IMG/VR virus record: IMGVR_UViG_3300032282_001942
Coordinates: 1 to 22,736 of that record
Direction: 5' to 3' (one strand)
Length of the DNA stretch: 22,736 nucleotides
Source: a virus
Shown here: positions 1 through 9,798 of the stretch, in pieces
Layout: each line of letters starts with the position of its first letter
How positions within the stretch are numbered: position 1 is the first letter of the stretch
The notes under the pieces: model-generated
Database searches by the model: none
The model's input: the letters and a program-made list of their open reading frames with translations, nothing else
What the model was told of the DNA's origin: nothing
Program-made: the position numbers and the translations under genes

Positions 1-1
1 G

Positions 2-955
2 CAATCAGAATTACAATCACTACTCAACACCGCATTCAGACACGCGGGGCGTCTGCGTAAGGGAAATAATTTACAATTTTTTTGCCCTTTTTGCCACCAT
101 CATAAGCCAAAGATGGAAGTGTGTCTTGATGAGCCTCATTCCTGGCATTGTTGGGTTTGCAATGCAAAGGGCAGAGGCATTTATTGGCTACTCAAGCGAA
201 TGAACGTAGCGTCCGATATATTGGACAAAGTAAAGGATAATGACCGATATATTGGACGTAAAGCAAACCTATCAGAGTTTGATGTCAAGCTCGCCAGCTT
301 AAACGGTACTGTAAAGCATGAGTCCACTGAGCTATTAAATCTTATGCCAGAATTCAAGAGCTTGGCGGAAAATGATGCTAGTATAGAATATCGCATTGCA
401 TTGAACTATGCAAAAAAACGCAAACTATCATTTTGTGATATTATCAAACATAACATTGGATATTGCAGCAAAGGACCATTTGCCAATCGCATTGTATTTC
501 CGTCATATGATAAAAATAACAACTTAAACTTTTACAGTTGTCGCAGTTATTATGATGATGGCTACAAATACAAAAACAGCGAGTTTAGTAAAAATATTGT
601 AGGATTTGAAAACCTTGTTGATTTTGATTTTCCAATTTATTTATGCGAGGGTGCTTTGGATGCCATCTCAATAAAAAGAAATGCAATTCCACTTTTTGGA
701 AAAACTTTGAGCGCAAAGCTAAAAGCAACAATTGTACAAAGCAAGTGCCCAGAAGTAAATATTGTGTTGGACGATGACGCATTGAATAATGCAATTCGCA
801 TCGCAGAATATATAAACTCTATTGGTAAAATAGCCAAGTTGGTTCAACTGCAAGGCAAAGATCCAAACACATTGGGCTTTGTTGAAACAATGGAACAGAT
901 TAGAAAAACAGATGTGCTTGACTTTAGAGCACTAACCATGCTAAGATTGGAATAA
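2..955 (+). CDS. DNA primase (T4 gp61 / DnaG type), 5' end cut by the window
   Basis: Primase that would make RNA primers for lagging-strand synthesis with the replicative helicase. The reading frame is open to the left edge, so the first ATG inside the window (113) is not the start: it falls in the middle of the zinc finger. Numbering from base 2, the CHC2-like zinc ribbon has C28, C31, C50 and C53 (a CPFCHHH stretch, then WHCWVC). The TOPRIM catalytic core shows E216-G217 and D220 (CEGALDA), then the acidic triplet D257-D258-D259, which binds Mg2+ in this family. At least 317 residues are present, near the 342 of T4 gp61, so little is missing. The stop is 3 bases before the next ATG, so it is probably cotranscribed with the Mre11-Rad50 gene. 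The family is clear; the assignment to gp61 rather than another DnaG branch is inference from context. Confidence 0.92.
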   Translation, partial: QSELQSLLNTAFRHAGRLRKGNNLQFFCPFCHHHKPKMEVCLDEPHSWHCWVCNAKGRGIYWLLKRMNVASDILDKVKDNDRYIGRKANLSEFDVKLASLNGTVKHESTELLNLMPEFKSLAENDASIEYRIALNYAKKRKLSFCDIIKHNIGYCSKGPFANRIVFPSYDKNNNLNFYSCRSYYDDGYKYKNSEFSKNIVGFENLVDFDFPIYLCEGALDAISIKRNAIPLFGKTLSAKLKATIVQSKCPEVNIVLDDDALNNAIRIAEYINSIGKIAKLVQLQGKDPNTLGFVETMEQIRKTDVLDFRALTMLRLE

Positions 956-958
956 CAT

Positions 959-3900
959 ATGATAGATACATACGAAAAACTGAATACATCCCTTGTTCGC
1001 GTAGATTATATTGTTCATCTAGCGGATGTTCATATTCGTTTGACCAAACGCCATGAAGAATATCGTGAAGTATTTTCCAAGATATATGAAGAAGTGAAAA
1101 AAACACCAGTAAACACATTGGTTGTTATAGCGGGAGACCTCACACACAGCAAAGTTGACCTTTCACCTGAGTGTGTTCAACTCATGAGCGACCTTCTAAA
1201 AAGTTTATCTGATTTGCGACCTACAGTTGTTATTGCTGGCAATCATGATTGTTTGCTCACAAATGTTACTCGACTTGACAGTATTTCTCCTATTGTAGAT
1301 AATCTGGCGCACGACAATCTTTATTATCTAAAAGAAAGCAAGTTGTATTCATTTGCTAATATTCTTATAAATAACATGTCTATTTTCACCGACCATACTT
1401 CATTTATAAAAATGAAAGATGTGACCAAGAAAATCAAGACCGAGTTTGATACAAAGATTGCTCTGTATCATGGTGGTGTATTTGACGCCAAAACTGATGT
1501 AGGTTATACTGTGACCAACAAGAGTATCATGAATGATATGTTTGATGGTCATGACATGGCACTGCTTGGAGATATACACATGGCACAAAATCTGCAAATG
1601 TATGATCCGGCAGCAGAAAAGCCAATCATTCGTTATGCTGGTTCGTGCATACAACAAAATCACGGTGAAGCATTGCTTGGTCATGGATTTTCTTTGTGGG
1701 ACGTAAAGAACAAAGCATACAAGCATGTAGAAATACCAAATGATTATGGTTATTTTACTATTGATATTGATGACGGCAAGTTGATGACTGATATAATCAC
1801 AATGCCCAAGAAGCCAAAACTTCGTGTGCGTTGCAAAGAAACCATTGCTACTGAACTAAAAAAGGTGGTAAATGAAATCAAAAAGACGCATGAAATCAGC
1901 GATATTATTTATATGCGAGTTGATGGCGACGATGCTTCTAAAGTTGTAAGTGTTCAAGCTGCTGCCAACTTGAGTCAGATTGGCAATGTTGATTATCAAA
2001 ATAAACTTATTAGTGAAGCACTCAAATCTAAATATCCAGATATTATGGATGATGACACACTTGCATCTGTTCATAAAATCAACAAAGACCTCAATGCTGA
2101 TTTGAGCAAAGATGACACTTCACGCAACATTCGTTGGAAGCCAATCAAGTTTGAGTTTAGTAATATGTTTAGTTATGGTGAAAACAATGTGATTGACTTT
2201 ACTAAACTGGAAGATGTGTATGGATTGTTCGCAAATAACGCAAGTGGTAAATCATCGTTGATGGATGCATTGTGCTTTACAGCATTTGATAAAAGTGCCA
2301 GAGCATTCAAAGCAACTCATGTGATGAACTCACAAAAAATGTCTTTTCATGGCAAGTTCACATTTGAGATAAATGATGTTCAATATATCATTGAGCGTAA
2401 AGGCATCAGAGATAAAAAGGGCAATGTCAAAGTTGATGTAAACTTCTATAAGATGGAGAAAGAAGAAAAGATTAGCCTCAACAGCGAAGCTCGTAGAAGC
2501 ACAAATGAAATCATTCGTGATTATATCGGTGATTATGATGACTTTGTATTGACTTCTCTTGCTCTACAAGGCAATCAAGGTTCATTTGTTGAAATGGGTC
2601 AAACCGAACGCAAGGATTTGTTGTGTCAGTTCATTGGTCTAAATGTGTTTGATAAACTTGTAGCAAAAGGCAATGACAAACTAAAAGAACTAACAGGTGC
2701 CATCAAGTCATTCAACAAAGAAAGCAATCAAGTCAAAATTGAGTCAAACAAAAATGATTTGGGATTGGCAGAGTCCAAACTTATTGATTTGACCACTCAA
2801 AAGGATTTTTACACAACAAAAAAGACCGAACTTGACAACAAAATCGGCGAAGAACAATCCAAGATTGTAAAACTTGAAAATGTGCCAACAAATGTCGTGG
2901 CTCTAAAGAAAGAACGCGAAACTTTGGAAACAAAAAATAGTCAATCTGTTGATGCCATTTCCGTTATTGACACAAACACAGAGTCAAAGAAAAAAGAATA
3001 TGTGGATGCGTCCAACAAACTATCTACTTGTCCAAGTGATCTAAAAGAAAAATCCGACAAGCATGCAGGTTTGGTTCGTCAAAAAACTCGTCTTGAACAA
3101 GACATGGAAAAGCTAAAGCTTGTGGTCAAAGAAAAACTCAAGAAACTTGAGCATCTATCCAAGCATGAATATGATCCAAATTGTAAATATTGCTGCGACA
3201 ATGCGTTTGTAAAAGATGCTATATCAGCCAAAGATAGTTTGGAAGCAGATAAAACCGACGCAAGAGAGTTGTCTGATGCCATTTCAACTATAAAAACACA
3301 CATTGTTGAAGTGGAACCATTTGTGGCTCAATATGAACAAAGTGTGCTGCTCAAAGAAACCATCAATACACTCACAGCATTCATTTCCAAGAAAGAGTTG
3401 GAAAAATCCAATCTAAACAATACTATCTCCAAAAACTCCAACAGAATAGTTGAGATTGATACTCTGGTTGAGTTGTATGAAAAGTCCAAAGAAATTGTAG
3501 AAAGCAACAAATTGGTTGAATCTGTTATTTACGATTTGAAAAATGATGCTGCTACTATAACATCAAAACTAAAGAACATTGAACGAGAATATGTGGATGC
3601 TTATAGTCGTAAAGTATCATTGACTGACCAAATCAAAAGCATTGAAGAACAAATCAAGAAAGTAGAAGAGTATGAAAACGAGCTTGCTGCTTATCAATAT
3701 TATCTAACTTCAATTGGCAAAGATGGCGTGCCATACAAGATTATTTCAGATGCCATTCCAAGAATTGAACAAGAAGTGAATAATATATTGTCTCAAATGG
3801 TTGAGTTTACAATGGGTATTGAAACAGATGGCAAGAATGTCAATGTATATATAAAATATGATGAAAAAAAATGGCCATTGGAACTATGTTCTGGTATGGA

Positions 3901-4165
3901 AAAGTTTGTTAGTGCTTTGGCTTTGAGAGTATCTTTGATCAACATAAGCAATCTACCGCGTTCCAACTTTTTGGTAGTTGACGAAGGAATGTCGGCCTTG
4001 GATGCTTCAAATCTTCCTATGCTACATGCACTGTTTGATTATCTAAAGAGCAGCTTTGATTTCATTATTATAATAAGCCATCTTGATGCTATGAGAGACA
4101 TGGTAGACAAGCAGCTAGAAATCAAAAAAGAAAACGGGTTTAGCAAGATTGATAACAGCGTCTAA
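959..4165 (+). CDS. Single-chain Mre11-Rad50 (SbcD-SbcC; T4 gp47-gp46) recombination nuclease
   Basis: One uninterrupted 1068-residue frame carries both subunits of the DNA end-resection complex. The N-terminal calcineurin-like phosphodiesterase (about 1-375) has D23-x-H25, G59-D60, G94-N-H96-D97, H171 and G204-D205-I-H207, the metal ligands of Mre11/SbcD. The ABC-ATPase follows: Walker A A425-x5-G430-K431-S432-S433, long helical coiled-coil arms (about 540-930) with a zinc hook C742-K-Y-C745 at the apex, signature LCSGME (976-981), Walker B LVVDE (1005-1009) and H-loop H1041. In T4 gp47 and gp46 are separate proteins of about 340 and 560 residues that resect DNA ends for recombination-dependent replication and host DNA breakdown; the fusion keeps that order. 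All catalytic motifs look intact, so a working fusion is more likely than a decayed gene. Start at 959 is 3 bases after the primase stop. Confidence 0.95.
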   Translation: MIDTYEKLNTSLVRVDYIVHLADVHIRLTKRHEEYREVFSKIYEEVKKTPVNTLVVIAGDLTHSKVDLSPECVQLMSDLLKSLSDLRPTVVIAGNHDCLLTNVTRLDSISPIVDNLAHDNLYYLKESKLYSFANILINNMSIFTDHTSFIKMKDVTKKIKTEFDTKIALYHGGVFDAKTDVGYTVTNKSIMNDMFDGHDMALLGDIHMAQNLQMYDPAAEKPIIRYAGSCIQQNHGEALLGHGFSLWDVKNKAYKHVEIPNDYGYFTIDIDDGKLMTDIITMPKKPKLRVRCKETIATELKKVVNEIKKTHEISDIIYMRVDGDDASKVVSVQAAANLSQIGNVDYQNKLISEALKSKYPDIMDDDTLASVHKINKDLNADLSKDDTSRNIRWKPIKFEFSNMFSYGENNVIDFTKLEDVYGLFANNASGKSSLMDALCFTAFDKSARAFKATHVMNSQKMSFHGKFTFEINDVQYIIERKGIRDKKGNVKVDVNFYKMEKEEKISLNSEARRSTNEIIRDYIGDYDDFVLTSLALQGNQGSFVEMGQTERKDLLCQFIGLNVFDKLVAKGNDKLKELTGAIKSFNKESNQVKIESNKNDLGLAESKLIDLTTQKDFYTTKKTELDNKIGEEQSKIVKLENVPTNVVALKKERETLETKNSQSVDAISVIDTNTESKKKEYVDASNKLSTCPSDLKEKSDKHAGLVRQKTRLEQDMEKLKLVVKEKLKKLEHLSKHEYDPNCKYCCDNAFVKDAISAKDSLEADKTDARELSDAISTIKTHIVEVEPFVAQYEQSVLLKETINTLTAFISKKELEKSNLNNTISKNSNRIVEIDTLVELYEKSKEIVESNKLVESVIYDLKNDAATITSKLKNIEREYVDAYSRKVSLTDQIKSIEEQIKKVEEYENELAAYQYYLTSIGKDGVPYKIISDAIPRIEQEVNNILSQMVEFTMGIETDGKNVNVYIKYDEKKWPLELCSGMEKFVSALALRVSLINISNLPRSNFLVVDEGMSALDASNLPMLHALFDYLKSSFDFIIIISHLDAMRDMVDKQLEIKKENGFSKIDNSV

Positions 4166-4168
4166 GTC

Positions 4169-4192
4169 ATATTTATCCATAGGCGTATATAC
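4169..4192 (+). promoter_or_regulatory. Candidate late promoter before the structural gene
   Basis: The 32-base gap holds ATATTTAT (4169-4176), then ATAGGCG and TATATAC (4186-4192), ending 5 bases before the ATG at 4198. The same order recurs upstream of 19613 and TATATAC recurs before several other genes. If TATATAC acts as a -10-like box, transcription would begin at or very near the start codon. This is pattern evidence only. Confidence 0.4.
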
Positions 4193-4197
4193 AACCT

Positions 4198-6366
4198 ATG
4201 GACACAGTACCAGATAGCAACTCACAGAATACATATTTTATTTTATCCAACTTCAAGGATACTCTCAAATCTGGAAAAAATTCATTCATTGTAAATCCTA
4301 CAAATTTGGTACTTCCAGATGCAGATATTACATTGACTGCATATGATGTGGACGGAAATGTATTATCTTCTGGTATTGTACGTCCAACCAGTGCAAAATA
4401 TAACGAAGTCACTGATTCTGGTAAATTGTATTATGTCAATATTCCAGCAACCACACCATCTGGAGTTGGTAGGTTGGAAATACAGTCGGTTGGTTTGGAT
4501 GTTGGAAATTATACCGGTAGGATTGCTTACTTTCGAGGCAATGGATATAAAATAGATAAAAATCAACGTACTCCATTGATTCAATCTCCATCACCCACTC
4601 CATTGTCAAAAGTAAATGTATTATGGTCTGCAAATGTATTGATTGATCCCACAAAAAAGACAGACACCGAAGTAAGATTCTTTGACTCTCCGTATATCGA
4701 AGTTACACCAGAAATATATGATTGTCCTATATACCCCACATCATCATATTTTCTATCATCCGGTTCATTCTCATCAATTGCCATATTGCCAAAAAACAAT
4801 GCTGATGGTGACTTTGATTATCAGTATGACAAGCCAATATATCAATTATATTGGAAAGGTGGAGCCAAGTTTAGTTCATCTATGGAAAATGAACAAGTTC
4901 GTATCAAGAGTCCAACCGTAAAGAAGTTCACATATACCAACTATACAAACAATCAGATACAATATGAAGGATTGCTTTCTACAGACTTTATAGCAAAGAT
5001 TGATAGTGTAGTAAATGACACAACAATATTATTGGATATTCCGTTCTCAACCGTCTCGGAATTGATAAATCGTTCCAACCAAGATTCTTCATATGATAAA
5101 AACAATTTGGTGAATATAAAGGGATATGGTACAAGCAACGATCCACTAAAGCAGACAGTACATCACAAAAAGAATTTTTACATATTGAGTATTGATGGAG
5201 GCGAGTTTGAAATCATTCACAAAAACATGGTCACGCAATTGCCACGTGCTATTGCGTCTGGTTCTGCGTTCTACAAAAAATCTATAATAGATATTGATTT
5301 CAATAACTTGCGCGTGTTGTGTGGAGATCTGAATAATTATAAAATTTATGGTCGCAGCTTAAATAGTCCAGAAACAAAAACATTGATTTGTGAAGGAAAG
5401 ATAAAGCCAACAAATCTAATTTCCACAACTAATTTTGATAACGGATTATACAATAATCCAGGTGAATTCTATAATCCATCTCACGTTTCTAAATATTGGC
5501 TTGTACAAGGTAGTTGTGGATTTTCTCAAACCAACCAAGTATTTGTTGATGGTGTTACTGTATCTCACACAGGAAATGAAAATCAATCTGATTATGTGAT
5601 ATTCAAAGATGATACAAGTACCGGTAGAACTGCGACGTATATAAGTTACACTTTGCTTCCAAATTCTTATTGGTACGGTAAATCCGACGCTTTTATAAAT
5701 TTTGCATCATATCCAAGTGCATCATATTTTGGACTTGATAATGCACCGGAATTGATGCCATATACATACTCCCAAGAAAATTTGATCGACGGTGATATTC
5801 ATGACAGCAATCCAATTCGGTTGAAAGGAAATTCACTGTATGAATTTTCTATAAATGTAAAACCGGCAGCAGAAAACACAGCAGATTCGACACTTTATGT
5901 TTATTTCGTAAGCGGAGATGATAAAATAAAGATTGCTACAATTGATGACACTTTCAGATTTGGTGCTGGTCAAAGATATAAATCAACATTCTTTTCTGAT
6001 ATAGAAAGATATGGCACAATCATATTGGTTCCGGTGTCTGGCACTTGGAGTATATCAAAACTCAAACTATCTTCGTATCAAGCATTGGACTATTCGGTGG
6101 ACAATTTTAAAATAAAGATTCCACTAAAAGCTACCTTGAACAACGAGTTGTTTGAAATTGAAGCGGAACTATATGATAGTGCGTGCAGATTGGCATATGG
6201 TGAAGATTCTTATACATTTGTATATAATCAAAAGTTCTTGCCATTAAAAAAACAAATCTTCTTGGACCCATATGGAATTACATTGATTTCTGCCACAGGT
6301 GGCGGTTCTCCTGCTCCATATGTTGCGATGGTTGGACCTGGTATGGGTCAACAATCTTTCCCATAA
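4198..6366 (+). CDS. Probable virion structural protein (tail, neck or fibre)
   Basis: A 722-residue protein, rich in Ser, Thr, Asn, Tyr and Gly, with predicted beta structure throughout, no signal peptide and no obvious enzyme motif. It has the look of a virion surface or tail component: alternating hydrophobic strands (for example around 25-110), many short polar loops, a lectin-like middle and C-terminal part with Trp/Tyr/Gly (about 440-640), and a glycine/proline-rich tail ending in GQQSFP. I do not recognise a named family. Placement directly before a glycosyltransferase cassette makes it one candidate substrate for glycosylation. It starts at the ATG preceded by the shared TATATAC motif. 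Alternatives are a baseplate-attached fibre, a head decoration protein or a neck whisker. Confidence 0.6.
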   Translation: MDTVPDSNSQNTYFILSNFKDTLKSGKNSFIVNPTNLVLPDADITLTAYDVDGNVLSSGIVRPTSAKYNEVTDSGKLYYVNIPATTPSGVGRLEIQSVGLDVGNYTGRIAYFRGNGYKIDKNQRTPLIQSPSPTPLSKVNVLWSANVLIDPTKKTDTEVRFFDSPYIEVTPEIYDCPIYPTSSYFLSSGSFSSIAILPKNNADGDFDYQYDKPIYQLYWKGGAKFSSSMENEQVRIKSPTVKKFTYTNYTNNQIQYEGLLSTDFIAKIDSVVNDTTILLDIPFSTVSELINRSNQDSSYDKNNLVNIKGYGTSNDPLKQTVHHKKNFYILSIDGGEFEIIHKNMVTQLPRAIASGSAFYKKSIIDIDFNNLRVLCGDLNNYKIYGRSLNSPETKTLICEGKIKPTNLISTTNFDNGLYNNPGEFYNPSHVSKYWLVQGSCGFSQTNQVFVDGVTVSHTGNENQSDYVIFKDDTSTGRTATYISYTLLPNSYWYGKSDAFINFASYPSASYFGLDNAPELMPYTYSQENLIDGDIHDSNPIRLKGNSLYEFSINVKPAAENTADSTLYVYFVSGDDKIKIATIDDTFRFGAGQRYKSTFFSDIERYGTIILVPVSGTWSISKLKLSSYQALDYSVDNFKIKIPLKATLNNELFEIEAELYDSACRLAYGEDSYTFVYNQKFLPLKKQIFLDPYGITLISATGGGSPAPYVAMVGPGMGQQSFP

Positions 6367-6379
6367 TGTAAATTTTTAC

Positions 6380-6405
6380 TTGACAAATAAAACAATGGTT
6401 ATAAT
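6380..6405 (+). promoter_or_regulatory. Possible sigma70-like promoter boxes
   Basis: TTGACA (6380-6385) and TATAAT (6400-6405) are both perfect consensus hexamers, in the 48-base gap before the first glycosylation gene. The spacer is only 14 bases, where 17 is usual, and the -10 box ends 9 bases before the ATG at 6415. It may be a weak early promoter or chance in AT-rich DNA. Confidence 0.3.
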
Positions 6406-6414
6406 CTGGTGGCG

Positions 6415-8967
6415 ATGAAAATTTTATATATTACTCCGCATTTGTCAACGGGTGGATGTCCACAATTTTTGTTGAAGAAAATACAGGTTCTGCACAAAGA
6501 CCATGAGATATATTGCATTGAATATGCAGACCACGGTTGTTTTACGGTACAAAAGAACAAAATAAAAGAAATTCTGAGTGATAGATTGATTTCTGTGAAC
6601 TATGATCGCTCAAAAATTGTTGATATAATAAAAGATTTGGACCCTGATGTTGTACATCTGGAAGAAATGCCAGAATATTTCATGGATCATGCAATTGCTC
6701 ACAAGATTTATATCAAAGACAGACGATATAAAATCATCGAAACTTCGCACGACAGCAGTTTCGATCCAAAAACCAAACTGTTCTTTCCGGACAAGTTGAT
6801 ATATGTGAGCAAATATCAAAAAGAAAATCTCAAAGAACTTGATGTGCCGTCTGAAGTATGTGAGTATCCAATTCTCATCAATCCAAGAAAGCCGCGAGAA
6901 GAAGCATTGAGAGTATTGGGTCTTGATCCAAAGAAAAAGCATGTGGTGCATGTTGGATTGTTTACACCAAGAAAAAACCAAAAAGAAATAATTGAGTATG
7001 CCAAGATGCTCAAGGACCATCCAATTCAGTTTCATTTTATTGGCAATCAAGCAGACAATTTTAAAGGATATTGGGAACCGCTCATGAAAGACTTTCCATC
7101 CAATTGCAAATGGTGGAATGAAAGAAAAGATGTAGACAATTTTTATCAAGCCGCTGATTTGTTTCTGTTTGTGTCCAAAGACGAAAACGGAGACAAAGAA
7201 ACCAGTCCATTGGTCATACGTGAAGCAATATCATACAACATACCAACACTGATATACAATTCTCCGGTTTATATGGGAATGTATGACAAGCATGACAATA
7301 TTAAATATCTTGATTATGACAGCAGAAAAGAGAATCTAACCAGAATACTGAAAGCCCTCAACCTATACACAGAAAAATCTATGATTAGTTTCAACGTAAA
7401 ATATGATAATACACAAAACAAGGTAATATTCTCGGCCAATACAACCGTAGACAATTTACTCATCTCTGTGAAAGAACTGGACTCTCGCACTGTGGTGTGG
7501 GCGGTTAACTATCCGCAACTTCCTGCCAATGCGGAATTGTGGATTGTTCCTACTCCAAAGCATGTGATAGATTATGAAACAGATCCTATGTTTGGAGGAC
7601 TGCTCGTTGAGTTTTATCAAAGCGGTACGCTTGTATACTCAAAGAGTATCAGAATAAAGCCAGCCGTTCCAAACAAATACCAATCTGTTCTAAAAAACGA
7701 TACAGAGCCGACGTATATGAATTATATGGAATTCTTTGTTGATAAGATATATGACAAGTATCTGTATGGAAAGACGTTTAACACCGTTGTTGACGTTGGT
7801 GCAAATATTGGCTTGTGGACAGAGTATATAAAGCATACAGCAAAATGCCAAAAAGTGTATTCAGTTGAACCAAATAAAGATGCATTGAAAATATTGAAAA
7901 ATACTTTTGGTAGCGACGTGGTTGTAGTTGAAAAGGCTTTGTCCAATAAGGACGGTCAAATTGAATTCTTTGTGGATAGCAACAATTCAACAGTCTCTTC
8001 CGTAGCCAAGATAAATTTGGCAGATGAAACGTATAAAGTAGATTGTATTTCATTCAAATCTTTTATACAACAGTATGATATCAAAAAAATTGATCTGCTA
8101 AAAGTTGATATTGAGACAGGTGAATATGATCTGCTGGGATCAATGACAGATTCTGACTTGGGAATGATAGATAACATATTGATGGAATATCATCTCATGG
8201 GTGGTAGAACATATGACGTTGACGTTTCAAAGATATTGAATCAGTTGAAAAACGCAGGGTTTTATCTTAGCATCAGAAACATGCATCTGAGTGGAGGGTT
8301 CATTTTTGCAACAAAGGAAGTAGTTACCACAGATAGCAGAAACGCAGATTTGCAAAAAATGCTAGATACATGCGGTTGTCCGGACAAAAGAGAATTGGCA
8401 ACACTGGCGAATACTCTATTTCCGGATGGCAAGGGTGTTGAAATTGGGGTACTTCGGGGAGATTATTCCAAGATAATATTGGAACGTTGGCATGGAGGCC
8501 AATTATATCTAATAGATGCTTGGCGTCATCTTGATAGTTATGTTGATATGAACGGACAGGATGATAAATATCATTATGATTGCTTGATACAAACTTGTGA
8601 AAATATCAAACCTTGGCAAAATCGTGCTCATATTATTCGTATGGACAGTGCCGCCAGTGCCAATATGTTCCCAGATGAACATTTTGACTTTGTTTATATT
8701 GATGCCGATCATTCATATGAAGGAGTCGTGCGTGATATGAAAGCCTGGTGGCCAAAGGTAAAGAAAGGTGGATTGTTCTGCGGAGATGATTATATTCCAG
8801 ACGATGGTGACATTTGGCTCACCATACAAGGAAAAGAACCTGTGTATGCTGGTAAGTTTGGTGTAAGAAGAGCCGTCAACGAGTTTGTGGCCAAGAATGA
8901 CTTGAAGGTATATTCAACCACAAGCGAGCCATATTGGAGACAATGGTATACGTTCAAACCCTTCTAA
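6415..8967 (+). CDS. GT4 glycosyltransferase - FkbM methyltransferase - class I methyltransferase fusion
   Basis: An 850-residue multidomain glycan-modifying enzyme. Residues 1-320 are a GT-B glycosyltransferase of GT4 type (start MKILYITPHLSTGG; HVGLFTPRKNQKE nucleotide-binding strand; then SPLVIREAISYNIPTL, the C-terminal donor-sugar region). Residues 323-420 form a beta-rich module resembling the N-terminus of the gene at 9795. Residues about 430-640 are an FkbM-type SAM methyltransferase (VVDVGANIG with D460; EPN; LLKVDIETGEYDLL), which usually O-methylates sugars. Residues about 655-850 are a second SAM methyltransferase of Methyltransf_24 type (GVEIGVLRGDYSK at 674; YLIDAW; FDFVYIDADHSYEGV; KKGGLFCGDDY). 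I chose ATG 6415; a GTG at 6409 is in frame but lies just after the -10-like box. The next gene follows after 12 bases. Linking sugar transfer to two methylations suggests ordered building of a methylated glycan; the substrate is unknown. Confidence 0.85.
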   Translation: MKILYITPHLSTGGCPQFLLKKIQVLHKDHEIYCIEYADHGCFTVQKNKIKEILSDRLISVNYDRSKIVDIIKDLDPDVVHLEEMPEYFMDHAIAHKIYIKDRRYKIIETSHDSSFDPKTKLFFPDKLIYVSKYQKENLKELDVPSEVCEYPILINPRKPREEALRVLGLDPKKKHVVHVGLFTPRKNQKEIIEYAKMLKDHPIQFHFIGNQADNFKGYWEPLMKDFPSNCKWWNERKDVDNFYQAADLFLFVSKDENGDKETSPLVIREAISYNIPTLIYNSPVYMGMYDKHDNIKYLDYDSRKENLTRILKALNLYTEKSMISFNVKYDNTQNKVIFSANTTVDNLLISVKELDSRTVVWAVNYPQLPANAELWIVPTPKHVIDYETDPMFGGLLVEFYQSGTLVYSKSIRIKPAVPNKYQSVLKNDTEPTYMNYMEFFVDKIYDKYLYGKTFNTVVDVGANIGLWTEYIKHTAKCQKVYSVEPNKDALKILKNTFGSDVVVVEKALSNKDGQIEFFVDSNNSTVSSVAKINLADETYKVDCISFKSFIQQYDIKKIDLLKVDIETGEYDLLGSMTDSDLGMIDNILMEYHLMGGRTYDVDVSKILNQLKNAGFYLSIRNMHLSGGFIFATKEVVTTDSRNADLQKMLDTCGCPDKRELATLANTLFPDGKGVEIGVLRGDYSKIILERWHGGQLYLIDAWRHLDSYVDMNGQDDKYHYDCLIQTCENIKPWQNRAHIIRMDSAASANMFPDEHFDFVYIDADHSYEGVVRDMKAWWPKVKKGGLFCGDDYIPDDGDIWLTIQGKEPVYAGKFGVRRAVNEFVAKNDLKVYSTTSEPYWRQWYTFKPF

Positions 8968-8979
8968 CACAACACAACT

Positions 8980-9798
8980 ATGGTTATATTTCTATACAGC
9001 GATAAGAACTGCGAATATCAAGCAATCTCTTGCATCAAGTCTTTGACACACAAAATAACAGACGATGTAAAGATTCTATATTATACCATTGGGTTTGACA
9101 GCAGTTTTGAATTCAAGAACTTGCACAAAGTCAAGATTGACTATCGACCACAATATCCAACCTTCCACTTCTACAAGGCTGAGTTGTCTTTACTTACAAT
9201 GCAGATGTTCCCAAATGATTATTATCTGTTCACCGACACTGATGTATTGTTTTCGCGTAATTTCAACTTTGCGGATCACAAATACAACGAGTCATATCCC
9301 ATCGCAAGTTATGGACCGCATGAATTTCCATTCATTTGGCAGGAAATAAATGGAGTTAAAATTATATTCAACGAACAAAAGTTGATGATGTATCATGGTG
9401 TTGCGAACAGAAGCATGAGATATTGTTGGTCTTGTTTTTATGCCTTCAATCCAAACTGCAAGGATTTCTTTGAAGAATATACATCGATGTGCCAGAATAA
9501 ATATTTGTTGGATCGCCGTAGAGATTATTTGCCATATGCTGACGAGACCGCGTTCAATGTTTGTTTATGGAAAAGAAGTGCAACCAAGAATTTAAAACAG
9601 GCATTTGTAAATACTCATCTAATTGAGACAGTAAAATCTGTTGAAGAACGAAAGGCAAAAAATACGGTATTCACAAACAGCTTTGATGCTTATGGCTCAA
9701 GTTGGGAGATGGTAGAAGACCCAGATCAAGTGTTGCTGTATCATGGATTTAAAGATGCGCAAGAAACCACCGAAACACTAGAGTATCTTTTGCAATGA
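8980..9798 (+). CDS. Small GT-A glycosyltransferase with DxD motif
   Basis: A 272-residue protein of GT-A fold, resembling GT8-like and related nucleotide-sugar transferases. The first strand (VIFLYSDKNCEYQAISCIKSL) is typical of such N-termini. YYLFTDTDVLFSRN supplies the metal-binding D86-T-D88. YADETAFN (D188-E189) is the usual acidic site facing the acceptor, and LLYHGFKD near the C-terminus supplies a late His seen as a metal ligand in GT8 enzymes. No membrane segment is visible, so it should be cytosolic. It sits 12 bases after the triple fusion, and its stop overlaps the next start by 4 bases (ATGA), indicating translational coupling within the cassette. The donor sugar and acceptor cannot be read from the sequence. 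Confidence 0.75.
   Translation: MVIFLYSDKNCEYQAISCIKSLTHKITDDVKILYYTIGFDSSFEFKNLHKVKIDYRPQYPTFHFYKAELSLLTMQMFPNDYYLFTDTDVLFSRNFNFADHKYNESYPIASYGPHEFPFIWQEINGVKIIFNEQKLMMYHGVANRSMRYCWSCFYAFNPNCKDFFEEYTSMCQNKYLLDRRRDYLPYADETAFNVCLWKRSATKNLKQAFVNTHLIETVKSVEERKAKNTVFTNSFDAYGSSWEMVEDPDQVLLYHGFKDAQETTETLEYLLQ

Noticed and set aside
6409-6414. GTG at 6409 as start of the GT4-FkbM fusion
   Set aside because: It adds only two residues. ATG 6415 gives the normal MKILYITPH beginning of GT4 enzymes.
6610-7149. Minus-strand open frame of 179 residues
   Set aside because: It lies wholly inside the GT4 domain, which has clear family motifs. The frame is hydrophobic and Phe/His-rich, as expected of an antisense shadow.
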